From the NCBI GenBank assembly GCA_041596215.1, contig JBFHIZ010000002.1, positions 82,175-146,174 on the forward strand: 64,000 nucleotides of DNA, read 5' to 3'. This DNA is from JBFHIZ01 sp041596215 (GTDB taxonomy: Bacteria; Bacillota; Clostridia; Lachnospirales; Lachnospiraceae). The number at the start of each line of letters is the position of its first letter. The first letter of the stretch is position 1. A program made the translations under genes and the position numbers. Under the pieces are notes generated by a model, which was given only the letters and a program-made list of their open reading frames with translations, did not search any database and was not told the DNA's origin. Positions 9,411-18,239 of the stretch are shown here, piece after piece.

Positions 9411-9441
9411 AAAAGTAGCTTTCTTAAGAAAGCTACTTTTT
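9411..9441. terminator. Bidirectional terminator between tRNA-Leu and YgjP-like gene
   Basis: A perfect palindromic hairpin, AAAAGTAGCTTTC-TTAA-GAAAGCTACTTTT, has A-rich and T-rich flanks. It can end both the tRNA transcript and the convergent peptidase transcript. Confidence 0.85.
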
Positions 9442-9443
9442 GT

Positions 9444-10187
9444 TTATTCCACACGAAACCGTTCTGCGTTTTCTTTTAAATATTTTCGAACTTCCTTATA
9501 TTTTGGGAATTCCATAGCAACAATTTTCCAAAAGTCTTTTGAATGATTCATTTCTATCGTATGTGCAAGTTCATGTACCACACAATAATCTAGAATCTCG
9601 CAAGGCATCATTAAAAGTCTCCAGTTAAAATTCATATTTCGATGATTGCTGCAACTTCCCCAACGTGATTTTTGATCTTTAATATAGATTCGTTCAAACG
9701 ACGTATGTAAACGTGCCGCATAAAAGTTTGCTCTTTCTGCAAATACTTCTTTCCCCTTTTTTCGATACCATTTTTCAAGCATCTCTTGAATTCTTTGTTT
9801 ATACTCTGCATTTGAAGATTGTACCCATATCTCAATGATTTCGCCATCTTCTTTTAAACATTCTCTTCTATTTGTCTCATGAATATAAAGTCGATACGAT
9901 TTTCCATAAAATGGTACCACCTCACTTTGTCCAATTTGAATGATCGGAGGTAGGGACTTATGTTCTCTTACTTTCACATAGTGTTGATAGATTTTATCTT
10001 TATTTGAAATTACCATTTTTTCAATCTCTTTTTGTTTCATTTGCCATGGTGCACGTGCAATAATTACACCATTTCTATCAATTGAAATCGCAAAAGTCTT
10101 ACGTTTAGACCAAATAATTTGATATAATAATTCCTGTTTTTCAACATGCAGTTTTAAAAAAAATACATGCCGTTTATTTTCTTTCAT
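9444..10187 (-). CDS. YgjP/M48-like metallopeptidase domain protein (DUF45)
   Basis: The 247-residue protein carries the zinc-binding HELAH motif at residues 205-209, followed by NHSKDFW, the standard signature of the YgjP-like (DUF45, COG1451) family, plus the conserved SRWGSCS at about 174-180. There are no membrane segments or signal peptide. Members are predicted zinc proteases or nucleotide-linked hydrolases, with activity mostly unproven. It is a single-gene unit convergent with tRNA-Leu(CAG). Confidence 0.88.
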   Translation of the reverse strand: MKENKRHVFFLKLHVEKQELLYQIIWSKRKTFAISIDRNGVIIARAPWQMKQKEIEKMVISNKDKIYQHYVKVREHKSLPPIIQIGQSEVVPFYGKSYRLYIHETNRRECLKEDGEIIEIWVQSSNAEYKQRIQEMLEKWYRKKGKEVFAERANFYAARLHTSFERIYIKDQKSRWGSCSNHRNMNFNWRLLMMPCEILDYCVVHELAHTIEMNHSKDFWKIVAMEFPKYKEVRKYLKENAERFRVE

Positions 10188-10282
10188 TATTTCCCTGCTC
10201 CTATTTTTTAGATATATTTATAAAAAAACGACTTGCATATTTTATGCTTTTGTTATAAAATTTTTGTCAGGACATTTTATTT

Positions 10283-10357
10283 CGGGGTGTGGCTCAGTTT
10301 GGTTAGAGCGCCGTCTTAGGGAGGCGGAGGTCGCTAGTTCGAATCTAGTCACTCCGA
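10283..10357 (+). tRNA. tRNA-Pro, anticodon AGG
   Basis: Acceptor CGGGGTG pairs with CACTCCG; discriminator A. D arm GCTC/GAGC. Anticodon stem CCGTC/GGCGG holds loop TTAGGGA, giving AGG at 10318-10320. T arm GCTAG TTCGAAT CTAGT. CCA is not encoded. A weak promoter (TTGCAT, 15-base gap, TATAAA at 10233-10259) lies upstream. Its last nine bases overlap the stop region of the convergent ATPase gene, and no separate terminator is seen. Confidence 0.95.
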
Positions 10358-11128
10358 TTTATTTGCTTCTATTTTCTTCATGAAATTCACATAGGATTCT
10401 TTCATGTATTCTACAAAATCAAATCCAAAAGTTTCTTTTAAGATGGAAGGTTTCATCCCATCTTTTCCAAAAAATATTTTTTTCCCTTCCTTTATCATTA
10501 AAAAACGATTCGCTAATGTAGTCGCAAAAGAAACATCATGAAATACACCAATTAACGTATGATTTTCTTCTTTTTCCCATGTAAGCAAATATTCCATCAA
10601 TTCTTTTTGATATCTGACGTCCATATGGTTTGTGGGTTCATCAAGAAGAATATAGTCCGGTTCTTGGGCAAACGTACGTGCCAAAAACACCCTTTGGAGC
10701 TGTCCTCCAGACAAGTTAGTGATTCGTCTGTCCTTTAATTTATCTAGGTCCATTTGGACCAAAATCGCATCAATCTTTTGATGTTCTTCTTCGGTCATAT
10801 ACATAAACCAACTTTTTTTCTTATAAGCATAACATCCCATAGCTACCGTTTCTTCTACCGTATAAGAAAAATCACCAAACATCATTTGCCCCAAATATGC
10901 AACTTTTTTCGCCATTTCTTCTCTTTTATAAGTACGAACCTCTCTTCCATCTAATAAAATACTTCCTTCATATGGTAGCAATCCAGCAAAAGCACGTAAA
11001 AGTGTCGTTTTACCACATCCATTCGGTCCTAAAATCACCAAAGAATTCCCTTTTTCCAACGCAAATGAAATCCGATGCACAACTTCCTGCTTTCCATAGC
11101 TAATCGAAACATTTTCAAAACAAATCAT
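10349..11128 (-). CDS. btuD: Corrinoid/iron-type ABC transporter ATP-binding protein
   Basis: The 259-residue ATPase of the FecE/BtuD family has Walker A GPNGCGKTT, the Q-loop, signature LSGGQLQRV and Walker B YILLDEPT. It powers import by the permease whose gene overlaps its start by ATGA (11125-11128). Because the operon begins with a cobalamin riboswitch, vitamin B12 or another corrinoid is the probable substrate, rather than a siderophore. The last three codons overlap the 3' end of tRNA-Pro on the other strand. The btu symbol is inferred from riboswitch context. Confidence 0.85.
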   Translation of the reverse strand: MICFENVSISYGKQEVVHRISFALEKGNSLVILGPNGCGKTTLLRAFAGLLPYEGSILLDGREVRTYKREEMAKKVAYLGQMMFGDFSYTVEETVAMGCYAYKKKSWFMYMTEEEHQKIDAILVQMDLDKLKDRRITNLSGGQLQRVFLARTFAQEPDYILLDEPTNHMDVRYQKELMEYLLTWEKEENHTLIGVFHDVSFATTLANRFLMIKEGKKIFFGKDGMKPSILKETFGFDFVEYMKESYVNFMKKIEANKSE

Positions 11129-12153
11129 TTTTTCACCACCTTTCCTTTTGCAAAATAAATAAATGCAAAAAATGGTGCACCCACTAAAGCAGTAATGGAA
11201 CCAACTGGTAATTCAATTGGTGCTAGAATGCTTCTTGAAATAGTGTCTGCAACAACCATAAACGCGCCACCAAATAAAGCGGAAAATGGAATTAACGTTT
11301 TATGATTAGATCCAAAAATTTTTCGAATAACATGTGGTGCAATTAAATCAATAAAGCCAATAATTCCAGTAAATGAAATTGCCGTAGCCGTTAACATCGT
11401 GCCAATAATTAAAAACATCTTTTTTTTCTTTTTCACATCAACTCCCATAGAATTGGCTTGTTCTTCTCCAAAAGAGAGAATATCTAATTCCATGGATTTT
11501 CCCCAAGCAATAATAATTCCAACCATAGCTACGACCGCCATAATGGAAACTTGAATCCATTTTTTACCTGACAAACTACCCATTTGCCAAATAATCAATT
11601 CTTTAATATTATTTTGATGTAATGCAGATACAATCGTCAAGATGGAATTTACAAATAAAGAAACGACCATTCCCATTAAAATAACAGTATGATTTTTTAA
11701 AGACAAATCCAAACGGCTCGATAAATAAAGAACAAGTAATACGGTCATTAAACCAAAAACAAATCCCACAATTGGTTTTGTGAACATTGTTAATATAGGC
11801 ATTGAAAAATTACATACGATTACAATTGCTGCACCAAGAGATGTCCCAGAAGATACACCTAACGTATACCCCGAAGCCAAGGGATTTTGAAGCACCGATT
11901 GCATCAGTGTTCCTGCCACTCCTAACATTGCACCAACCAAAAAGCCCGCAACTGTTCTTGGTAATCGAATTTTCCAAAAAATTCCAACAAAAGATTGGTT
12001 AAAATCTACGGGTAATTCATAACCAAACATTTTATTCCCTAGGATTTGAAACAATTCTATTGGGGTTATTTTTGCACTTCCAATAAACAAAGTAAGAACC
12101 GGAAGTAACAAGCAAATCAACACCATAATTATCTGTTTTCTTTTCTTCGTCAT
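11125..12153 (-). CDS. btuC: FecCD-family ABC transporter permease, probable cobalamin
   Basis: The 342-residue integral membrane protein has about ten hydrophobic segments and FecCD/BtuC hallmarks such as RLPRTVAGFLVGAMLGVAG, PLASGYTLGVSSGTSLG and the cytoplasmic GIIGFIDLIAPHVIRKIFG loop that contacts the ATPase. It should form a homodimeric channel with the ATPase at 10349. An AAAGGAGG site precedes the ATG. Cobalamin specificity follows from the upstream riboswitch, not from the protein sequence. Confidence 0.87.
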   Translation of the reverse strand: MTKKRKQIIMVLICLLLPVLTLFIGSAKITPIELFQILGNKMFGYELPVDFNQSFVGIFWKIRLPRTVAGFLVGAMLGVAGTLMQSVLQNPLASGYTLGVSSGTSLGAAIVIVCNFSMPILTMFTKPIVGFVFGLMTVLLVLYLSSRLDLSLKNHTVILMGMVVSLFVNSILTIVSALHQNNIKELIIWQMGSLSGKKWIQVSIMAVVAMVGIIIAWGKSMELDILSFGEEQANSMGVDVKKKKKMFLIIGTMLTATAISFTGIIGFIDLIAPHVIRKIFGSNHKTLIPFSALFGGAFMVVADTISRSILAPIELPVGSITALVGAPFFAFIYFAKGKVVKK

Positions 12154-12196
12154 TTCCGGTCCTCCTTTTTATTCATCTTATATATAATGCTAATTC

Positions 12197-13111
12197 TTAT
12201 TCTAATCCAGCATATGCTTCTGGATACACTAATTTTGCAAATTCAACTAAAGCATCTACAACATGGTTATTTGGCAATGTACATGCCGCATTATCTACAT
12301 AATATACATCTTCATTTATAACTGCCGTTACGCTTTCCCAACCTGGACGGGATAAGATTTCACCAACTGCATCTTCAAGATAATTTACACTGGTAATAAT
12401 TACATCTGGATTTTTAGATACTGCATCTTCTTCGGACACAGCAATCCAATTTGTTTGGTCTTCATATACGTTAATTGCACCGATTGTGGTAATTATTTCA
12501 TCCATATAAGTTTCTGTTCCCGTACTATATAAATATGGTACTCCTGACAATTCATATGCAACTGTTTTTTTATCCGTAATGCTTTTTGCAATTTCTGAAA
12601 TTTCAGATACTATTGAATTCATTTCCTCTACTAATTTGGTTCCTTCACTTGATTCATTTACACAATCTGCTATGAATTGAACATCCTCTTCTACTCCTTC
12701 AATTGTTGTTGGTGTAGGAATGGTTACAACCGCAATCCCAGCTTCCTTAATTGGTGCAAAAATATCTTCTCCCCCCGCATTACTCATTTCACTAACAAAA
12801 ACGAGATCTGGTTGTAAAACAATCAAAGCTTCAAAATCTGGTGCCATCATATCAAATAACAGAACATCTTCCGATAAGTCTTGCACATACATTGTAGAAT
12901 AAGAATCCACTCCTACAATTTTTTCTGTCAACCCTAGTTCACTTAACACTTGAGTTGTTGATGCAGCTAAAGATACTACGGTATTTACCTCACTTGGCAA
13001 GGTCACTTCATTTCCTGCACGGTCTACCGTGATACCACCTGTTGTTTTTCCACAGCCCACAAGTGCTAGCACAAGAACCATTGCAAGTAAAACGCTTTTT
13101 AACTTTTTCAT
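12197..13111 (-). CDS. btuF: ABC transporter substrate-binding lipoprotein, probable cobalamin
   Basis: The 304-residue lipoprotein starts at the ATG at 13111, chosen because AAGGAG lies just upstream and a signal peptide begins there (MKKLKSVLL). The lipobox LALVGC ends at Cys20. The mature part is a class III periplasmic-binding (BtuF/FepB) protein with VDRAGNEVTLPSEVNTVVSL and PDLVFVS. It would capture the ligand outside the cell and deliver it to the permease. It is the first gene after the cobalamin riboswitch. A longer in-frame ATG at 13150 would place the signal peptide internally. Confidence 0.87.
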   Translation of the reverse strand: MKKLKSVLLAMVLVLALVGCGKTTGGITVDRAGNEVTLPSEVNTVVSLAASTTQVLSELGLTEKIVGVDSYSTMYVQDLSEDVLLFDMMAPDFEALIVLQPDLVFVSEMSNAGGEDIFAPIKEAGIAVVTIPTPTTIEGVEEDVQFIADCVNESSEGTKLVEEMNSIVSEISEIAKSITDKKTVAYELSGVPYLYSTGTETYMDEIITTIGAINVYEDQTNWIAVSEEDAVSKNPDVIITSVNYLEDAVGEILSRPGWESVTAVINEDVYYVDNAACTLPNNHVVDALVEFAKLVYPEAYAGLE

Positions 13112-13251
13112 TCTTTTCTCCTTCTTTTTAAATCCATTGTTTTTCATCACTTATATAAGTGCATGTTAAGAAACATGATATTGAGAAAATGTTTCATTCA
13201 GAACCTCTTTTTATCCTTTATGGCTCTGAGAAGGTAGAAAACTTATTAAAT

Positions 13252-13284
13252 AAAAAGTGTACCCCAAAAGGGTACACTTTTTCT
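13252..13284 (-). terminator. Expression-platform terminator of the cobalamin riboswitch
   Basis: On the minus strand, AAAAAGTGTACCC and GGGTACACTTTTT form a strong hairpin followed by TTTAAT. It lies between the aptamer and btuF, so ligand binding probably stops transcription. Confidence 0.8.
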
Positions 13285-13327
13285 ACTAAGCAATCTAGTA
13301 CTACCCATTCATTTCTCGTGAATTTCA

Positions 13328-13430
13328 TACCTGAAAATCTGGTGCTCTGACTTAAGGATTCTATCCTATCACAGTGGCGGAACCGCTTGGGATTTACACC
13401 CAAATTCCCCATAAAAATATTTTCAGTGTT
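13328..13430 (-). promoter_or_regulatory. Cobalamin riboswitch aptamer
   Basis: The minus strand shows the conserved cobalamin core in order: GGGAA, GGTGTAAATCCC, GCGGTTCCGCCACTGTGAT, then AAGTCAGAGCACCAG in place of the B12 box. The ends ACTGAAAAT and ATTTTCAGGT can close P1. The peripheral arm before GGGAA is very short and the B12 box is diverged, suggesting the compact class II type. It precedes the FecBCD-type operon. Confidence 0.85.
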
Positions 13431-13447
13431 TCTATTATTTCTTGGTG

Positions 13448-13476
13448 AGTATAGCATATTTATTCGTTCTTGTCAC
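13448..13476 (-). promoter_or_regulatory. Promoter of the riboswitch-btuFCD transcript
   Basis: GTGACA (13471-13476), a 17-base spacer and TATACT (13448-13453) are read on the minus strand, just before the riboswitch. The -35 box abuts the pepD stop codon. Confidence 0.65.
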
Positions 13477-14927
13477 TACTTGCTTTCTATAAATGCAACA
13501 AAAAATTCCCAAACTCTTTTTGTTGATGAAATCGACAACATTTCTTTCGTAGTATGAATATCCTTCATGTCTGGACCAATCGACACACAATCTAAATCTT
13601 CAATCTTTTCAGCCAAAAGTCCGCATTCCAATCCCGCATGAATCAATAAAACTTCCATTTCTTTTCCATACATTTCTTTATACAATTTACACATGCGATC
13701 TCGAAGTTCCGAATCTGCTTTGTATTCCCATGCTGGATATTCTCCGTGCAATTCCGATTTACCATTTGCATTTTTAATGAGCTCCGTTACTTTTTCAATC
13801 AATTCCCATTTGGCAGAAGAAAGACTACTTCTAACGGATACCACAAAATTAATTTCCTTCTCAGCAAATTTAAGAATTCCCATATTCAAAGACGTTTCAG
13901 GTAAACCTTTTACATCCATACTCATTGCTTGTACTCCATTTGGCATAAAAAGCATAAACTGTAAAAAAGAATCCAACGATTTTTCAACCAACACCTGCGT
14001 TTCTATTTCCTCTTCTTTTTGAAATGTTATCTGTAACTTTGGTTCTTTTCTAGCAAATTCTTTTTTAATCATCTCGCTTATTCTATCAATAACTTCCGAA
14101 AATTTATCTATATTCTCATTTGCCAACATAATTTTTGTCATAGCAAAACAAGGAATCGCATTATCTTTTTCTCCACCTTCAAAAGTAATTAGGGAAAATT
14201 TAATTTCTTTCTTTACATTTCTTAATATTCGTGAAAGTAAATACAATGCGTTTCCACGTTCCTTATCTATCTCAACCCCCGAATGGCCTCCTTTTAGGTC
14301 CGTTATTGATATGACAATTTCCCGTCCTTTTTTTTGCTCTCTTGAAATTGAAATACTCCCAGAAATCGTTCCTCCGCCAGCACATCCTGCTAACAAATAC
14401 CCTTCTTCTTCTGAATCAATATTTATTAATCGTTTACCTTCAAGCGTGGATAAATCAATCCCTCTTGCTCCATCCATTCCCACTTCTTCATCTACCGTAA
14501 ATATCACCTCCAGTTTTGGGTGAAAAATCGTATCACTTGCTAACAAGGCTAGACTATAAGCAAGTGCTATGCCATCATCCCCTCCGAGCGATGTATTTTT
14601 CGCATATATATAATCACCAGAAATATCCACTTCCAAACCGTCTGTCTCCATATTTTTGGAATCTTCTGGAGTTTGAACCGTTACCATATCCATATGTCCC
14701 TGTAAAATAATAGGTGGAATATTCTCATATCCTTTACTTGCTTCTTTAGTAATGATCACATTTTTATATTTATCCTGTATGTAGTTTAAATTTTTTTCTT
14801 TGGCAAAATCAACAAGATAATCACTGATTTTACTAATATTTTTTGATCCATGTGGGATATTACATATTTCTTCAAAATATCCAAACACTTCTTTTGGTTC
14901 AACTTTACTTAATTTACCATGCTCCAT
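13476..14927 (-). CDS. pepD: Aminoacyl-histidine dipeptidase (M20C)
   Basis: The protein has 483 residues from the ATG at 14927, which has AGGAG seven bases upstream; an ATG at 14948 lies earlier without an RBS. The M20 signatures are ILQGHMDMV (metal His), LGGDDGIALAY (bridging Asp) and TVDEEVGMDGA (catalytic Glu), with IHAGLECG near the end. PepD enzymes cleave cytosolic dipeptides such as carnosine-type and other Xaa-His peptides, using two zinc ions. The start overlaps the stop of the upstream zinc-ribbon protein by 14 bases, so translation may be coupled. Confidence 0.93.
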   Translation of the reverse strand: MEHGKLSKVEPKEVFGYFEEICNIPHGSKNISKISDYLVDFAKEKNLNYIQDKYKNVIITKEASKGYENIPPIILQGHMDMVTVQTPEDSKNMETDGLEVDISGDYIYAKNTSLGGDDGIALAYSLALLASDTIFHPKLEVIFTVDEEVGMDGARGIDLSTLEGKRLINIDSEEEGYLLAGCAGGGTISGSISISREQKKGREIVISITDLKGGHSGVEIDKERGNALYLLSRILRNVKKEIKFSLITFEGGEKDNAIPCFAMTKIMLANENIDKFSEVIDRISEMIKKEFARKEPKLQITFQKEEEIETQVLVEKSLDSFLQFMLFMPNGVQAMSMDVKGLPETSLNMGILKFAEKEINFVVSVRSSLSSAKWELIEKVTELIKNANGKSELHGEYPAWEYKADSELRDRMCKLYKEMYGKEMEVLLIHAGLECGLLAEKIEDLDCVSIGPDMKDIHTTKEMLSISSTKRVWEFFVAFIESK

Positions 14928-16956
14928 AATATGCTCCTGACACTCCATTCTTAAATGTGGAAAGCATGCTTACATCCGAAGCAATTCTTTCCGAATTTTC
15001 TTTTTCATAAATCATTAATTCACCATACATATCCTCCCAGTCAAAACTCTGAATAAATATGATGTAATCCGTATTTAATACAGTAAAAAAACTTACTTCA
15101 TCTGCAATTTCTTTTTCTTTTTCATTTTTGTATATAACTAATGTAGAATTATAATTTTCATCATCCAAATCTCTCGAAAAAACAAGAGCATCTTCTTCTG
15201 GTAAAAATCCCAAGCTATCTATTCTGACATCAGAAACTATTTTCTCCGTATCACAATATAAATCACCCTCATAATTATCTACATCTTCATTACAGATATA
15301 ATAAGCTTTTCCATTCATTATACCTTCAAACGAGTTGATTTCATCATCAAGTTCTCTAGTATCTCCAAACTTATCTTTCGATAAATCAAAGGAATATAAA
15401 GAATACGTCGGCACCTCATATTCATAAACATTCTCTTCGTAATAATCTCCTTCAAAATAATTTTCATCGTAATGAATTGTTTCTACTTCGTTATATACTC
15501 CATAATATAAAATTTCCTCATCGGACCAAACAAAACTAACATCTTCATCCTCCAGTATTTCCATTTCTCCATTACTGTAAACCATTGTTGACCAAATCAT
15601 ATTGTCATAATTATTTACCTGATATTCCAAATCATATACATCCCAAATATCATCAATAGAAACTTTAATATCATCCTTATACGTACTCATAGAACAGACA
15701 AAGAGATTTGCTGTTGGAATTTCTAAAAAATAATCAAAATTATCTATCACTAAAGAACTTTCATTTCCATCATAATAATAGAGTTCTTGTGAATATCTTA
15801 TATACTTATAATCTTTTACTTGTTTTCGAATCTCGTTTCGATAAGCGATTTCGTCATAATCATACCTTGCATTATAATAAGCATCCCAATCCATATCTGT
15901 ATAAGTATATCCCCAAAATTCATCATAATATTCTTCTTCGTAGTCCTCTATTTGTGGTTCTTCCATTTGATCATCTGATGCAAGATATGGGTCTTCCAAA
16001 AAAGGTAGTAAAGAATATTCTGTTTCCATTTCTACTGTGTAATAAAAGATTTGTTGTTCTAAATCAATCGGATACATTGCCGAACAATCGGAAACGATTT
16101 TTTGGGATGCACCATCTAGCGCATAACAATATAGGTCATTTTGTTTTTTTATATAAATCTTATGAAAATTGTCACTGTAACTCATTAAAATCACATCTTC
16201 TTCAATAACTATCTCTTTTTCATTTTCTCCAATAAGACAATAATAGATATCATACGTATATTGATAACTTTCTTCATCATACTTTTCATTCTCCGTCCAA
16301 AGGACAGATTTTTGATCTTGCGAAATATAATACGAAGAAATTCCAGATGCAATTTTTGTTTTTTCTTTTCCATCAAAATAATATAATTTTTCTTGTTTTT
16401 GATAAATTAGTGTATCATCTGCTAATAAGACATAAGAATATACATCATGATCTATATCTTCTACAAGTACTTCATTCTTTTTTATGGTTGCACTAGATAA
16501 AACAAATTGAAAATTATTATCTATCTCAGACGGAAAATAATAAGTCTTCCCATCAGCGGATATATTTAGATTTCCATACATAAATCCATAATCATCCCAC
16601 CCTATTTTAGAATCTCGATATTCATCCGTCAATATCCTTGGATTAAAATCCGCTTTATCTAAATCTGCTAACACCAATTCGTTATCTTCCACATAGAAGA
16701 ATTTACTCTTCTCCATATTTTTGTTTTTCGAAATAAACGTAATGATTAAAAATAATAATGCAAGCATCATCAAGCTTGCAGCAAGTATCCCAAGAATTAA
16801 TCCTATATTTTTTTTCTTTTTTTGTATATTCATCGTTGTTACTACTGACGTCTTTTGTACTGGTGTTGATTGCATTTCAACATCAACTTTCGTTCCACAT
16901 TTTACACAAAATAAATCTCCTTCGTGCAACAGATTTCCACAATTTTTACAGTTCAT
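14914..16956 (-). CDS. Large zinc-ribbon, single-TM protein with acidic Tyr-rich ectodomain
   Basis: The protein has 680 residues from the ATG at 16956, preceded by GAGGGGGG. A zinc ribbon, CKNCGNLLHEGDLFCVKCG, opens the protein. A lysine cluster and one transmembrane helix (about residues 52-76) follow. The remaining ~600 residues are predicted to be outside, with repeated short units such as YYFDGKEK, YYYDGNES and YICNEDVDNYEGD suggestive of a beta-propeller-like DUF5050 type fold. An insertion near the middle is extremely rich in Asp, Glu and Tyr. No catalytic motif is visible and the function is unknown. It is cotranscribed with pepD. Confidence 0.75.
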   Translation of the reverse strand: MNCKNCGNLLHEGDLFCVKCGTKVDVEMQSTPVQKTSVVTTMNIQKKKKNIGLILGILAASLMMLALLFLIITFISKNKNMEKSKFFYVEDNELVLADLDKADFNPRILTDEYRDSKIGWDDYGFMYGNLNISADGKTYYFPSEIDNNFQFVLSSATIKKNEVLVEDIDHDVYSYVLLADDTLIYQKQEKLYYFDGKEKTKIASGISSYYISQDQKSVLWTENEKYDEESYQYTYDIYYCLIGENEKEIVIEEDVILMSYSDNFHKIYIKKQNDLYCYALDGASQKIVSDCSAMYPIDLEQQIFYYTVEMETEYSLLPFLEDPYLASDDQMEEPQIEDYEEEYYDEFWGYTYTDMDWDAYYNARYDYDEIAYRNEIRKQVKDYKYIRYSQELYYYDGNESSLVIDNFDYFLEIPTANLFVCSMSTYKDDIKVSIDDIWDVYDLEYQVNNYDNMIWSTMVYSNGEMEILEDEDVSFVWSDEEILYYGVYNEVETIHYDENYFEGDYYEENVYEYEVPTYSLYSFDLSKDKFGDTRELDDEINSFEGIMNGKAYYICNEDVDNYEGDLYCDTEKIVSDVRIDSLGFLPEEDALVFSRDLDDENYNSTLVIYKNEKEKEIADEVSFFTVLNTDYIIFIQSFDWEDMYGELMIYEKENSERIASDVSMLSTFKNGVSGAYYGAW

Positions 16957-17049
16957 TTGATCCCCCCTCAAGATAAACATAGATTCATTACTTTCATCTA
17001 TCATACCTTTTTTAAACAAATATATCAAATTCTTTTTGTTTTTAAACAA

Positions 17050-17082
17050 GAAAAAAACTCATGATTTCATGAGTTTTTTTCT
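17050..17082 (-). terminator. Terminator of the infC-rpmI-rplT operon
   Basis: AAAAAAACTCATGA-TT-TCATGAGTTTTTTT is a near-perfect hairpin with U-tract downstream of rplT. It also lies upstream of the zinc-ribbon gene. Confidence 0.85.
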
Positions 17083-17104
17083 TATATGAAATAATATCAT
17101 TAAC

Positions 17105-17458
17105 TTATAATTTTGCTTTTGCTACTTCTACTAAATCTGCAAATCCTTCTGCATCATTAACTGCTAATTCAGCTAAAATTTTTCTATTAATATCAATTTC
17201 TGCTAATTTAAGACCATGCATAAATTTACTATAAGATAAACCATTCATTCTTGCTGCTGCATTAATACGTGCAATCCATAATTGTCTAAATTGACGTTTT
17301 CTTTGTTTTCTACCTGCATATGAAGATGTTAAAGCTCTCATTACTGATTGTTTTGCAACTCTATATTGTTTTGATCTTGCTCCTCTATAACCTTTTGCAA
17401 GTTTTAATACTCTATTGTGTTTCTTTTTTGCGTTCATTCCGCCTTTAATTCTTGCCAT
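17105..17458 (-). CDS. rplT: 50S ribosomal protein L20
   Basis: The 117-residue basic protein matches L20 throughout (RIKGGMNAKKKHNRVLKLAKG at the start, QLWIARINAAARMNGLSYS in the middle). It binds 23S rRNA early in 50S assembly. In Firmicutes L20 also represses its own operon by binding the infC leader, and that leader is visible upstream. Gene order infC-rpmI-rplT is the classic one. Confidence 0.98.
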   Translation of the reverse strand: MARIKGGMNAKKKHNRVLKLAKGYRGARSKQYRVAKQSVMRALTSSYAGRKQRKRQFRQLWIARINAAARMNGLSYSKFMHGLKLAEIDINRKILAELAVNDAEGFADLVEVAKAKL

Positions 17459-17479
17459 TTTGCAATTTCCTCCTTATGC

Positions 17480-17677
17480 CTATAGATATGGTAATATCTT
17501 TTTCATATTTTTAACATTCGTTGAATCTACTTCAACTTCTTTTCTGAGATTTCTTTTTCTCTTTGTTGTTTTCTTTGTTAAAATATGCTGTTTGTTGGCT
17601 TTATTTCTCATTAGTTTTCCAGATCCTGTAGCTTTGAAACGCTTTGCTGCTGATCTATTTGTTTTAATCTTTGGCAT
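17480..17677 (-). CDS. rpmI: 50S ribosomal protein L35
   Basis: The 65-residue protein begins MPKIKTNRSAAKRFKATGSGK, the standard L35 sequence, and is rich in Lys/Arg. It is between infC and rplT, 26 bases after infC, with a GGAGG-type RBS. Confidence 0.98.
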   Translation of the reverse strand: MPKIKTNRSAAKRFKATGSGKLMRNKANKQHILTKKTTKRKRNLRKEVEVDSTNVKNMKKILPYL

Positions 17678-17703
17678 ATAATTATCCTCCTAATTAATCT
17701 ATT

Positions 17704-18216
17704 TTAACTGCTTTTTTTCTCAGTTAAATACATCGTCATACTTCTCCCCTCAATTTTAGGGTTCTTTTCAATTACCGCAATATCACTCAAATCTTTTGCA
17801 ATTTCCGCAAAAATAGGGCGGCTTGCATTCATATGTGCCATCTCTCTACCTCTAAAACGAATGGTAACTTTTACTCTGGCACCTTTTTCTAGAAATTTTC
17901 TAGCGGCACTTTTCTTTGTATTCAAATCATTGGTATCAATGTTTGGTGACATACGAATTTCTTTTACTTCAATTACTTTTTGTTTCTTTTTTGCTTCTTT
18001 TTCTTTTCTAGCTTGTTCATATTTGAACTTACCATAATCAACAATTTTGCAAACTGGTGGGTTTGCATTAGGCGCAATCTTCATCAAATCAAGACCCGCA
18101 TCCTCTGCCATTTGTAATGCTTCTTTAGAAGACATAATTCCCAATTGTTCCCCGTTTTCACCAATCAATCGAATTTCTTTATCCCGTATTTGATTGTTCA
18201 TCATTAAATTGCTAAT
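17704..18216 (-). CDS. infC: Translation initiation factor IF-3, atypical ATT start
   Basis: The C-terminal 160 residues are IF-3: NNQIRDKEIRLIGENGEQLG, then the helical linker and RVKVTIRFRGREMAH. The family commonly uses AUU or another rare start codon for autoregulation. Here GGAGGTG (18223-18229) precedes two tandem ATT codons at 18219 and 18216 with good spacing, giving a product of about 170 residues. The longest frame begins with ATG at 18300, but that extension runs through a terminator hairpin and the RBS itself, so I reject it. ATG codons six residues later are possible but badly spaced. IF-3 binds 30S and proofreads initiation. Confidence 0.9.
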   Translation of the reverse strand: MSNLMMNNQIRDKEIRLIGENGEQLGIMSSKEALQMAEDAGLDLMKIAPNANPPVCKIVDYGKFKYEQARKEKEAKKKQKVIEVKEIRMSPNIDTNDLNTKKSAARKFLEKGARVKVTIRFRGREMAHMNASRPIFAEIAKDLSDIAVIEKNPKIEGRSMTMYLTEKKSS

Positions 18217-18239
18217 AATTTGCACCTCCATATTCAACA

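Noticed and set aside
13218..13457. 79-codon minus-strand frame before btuF
   Set aside because: It covers the cobalamin riboswitch and its terminator; the conserved RNA core explains the sequence.
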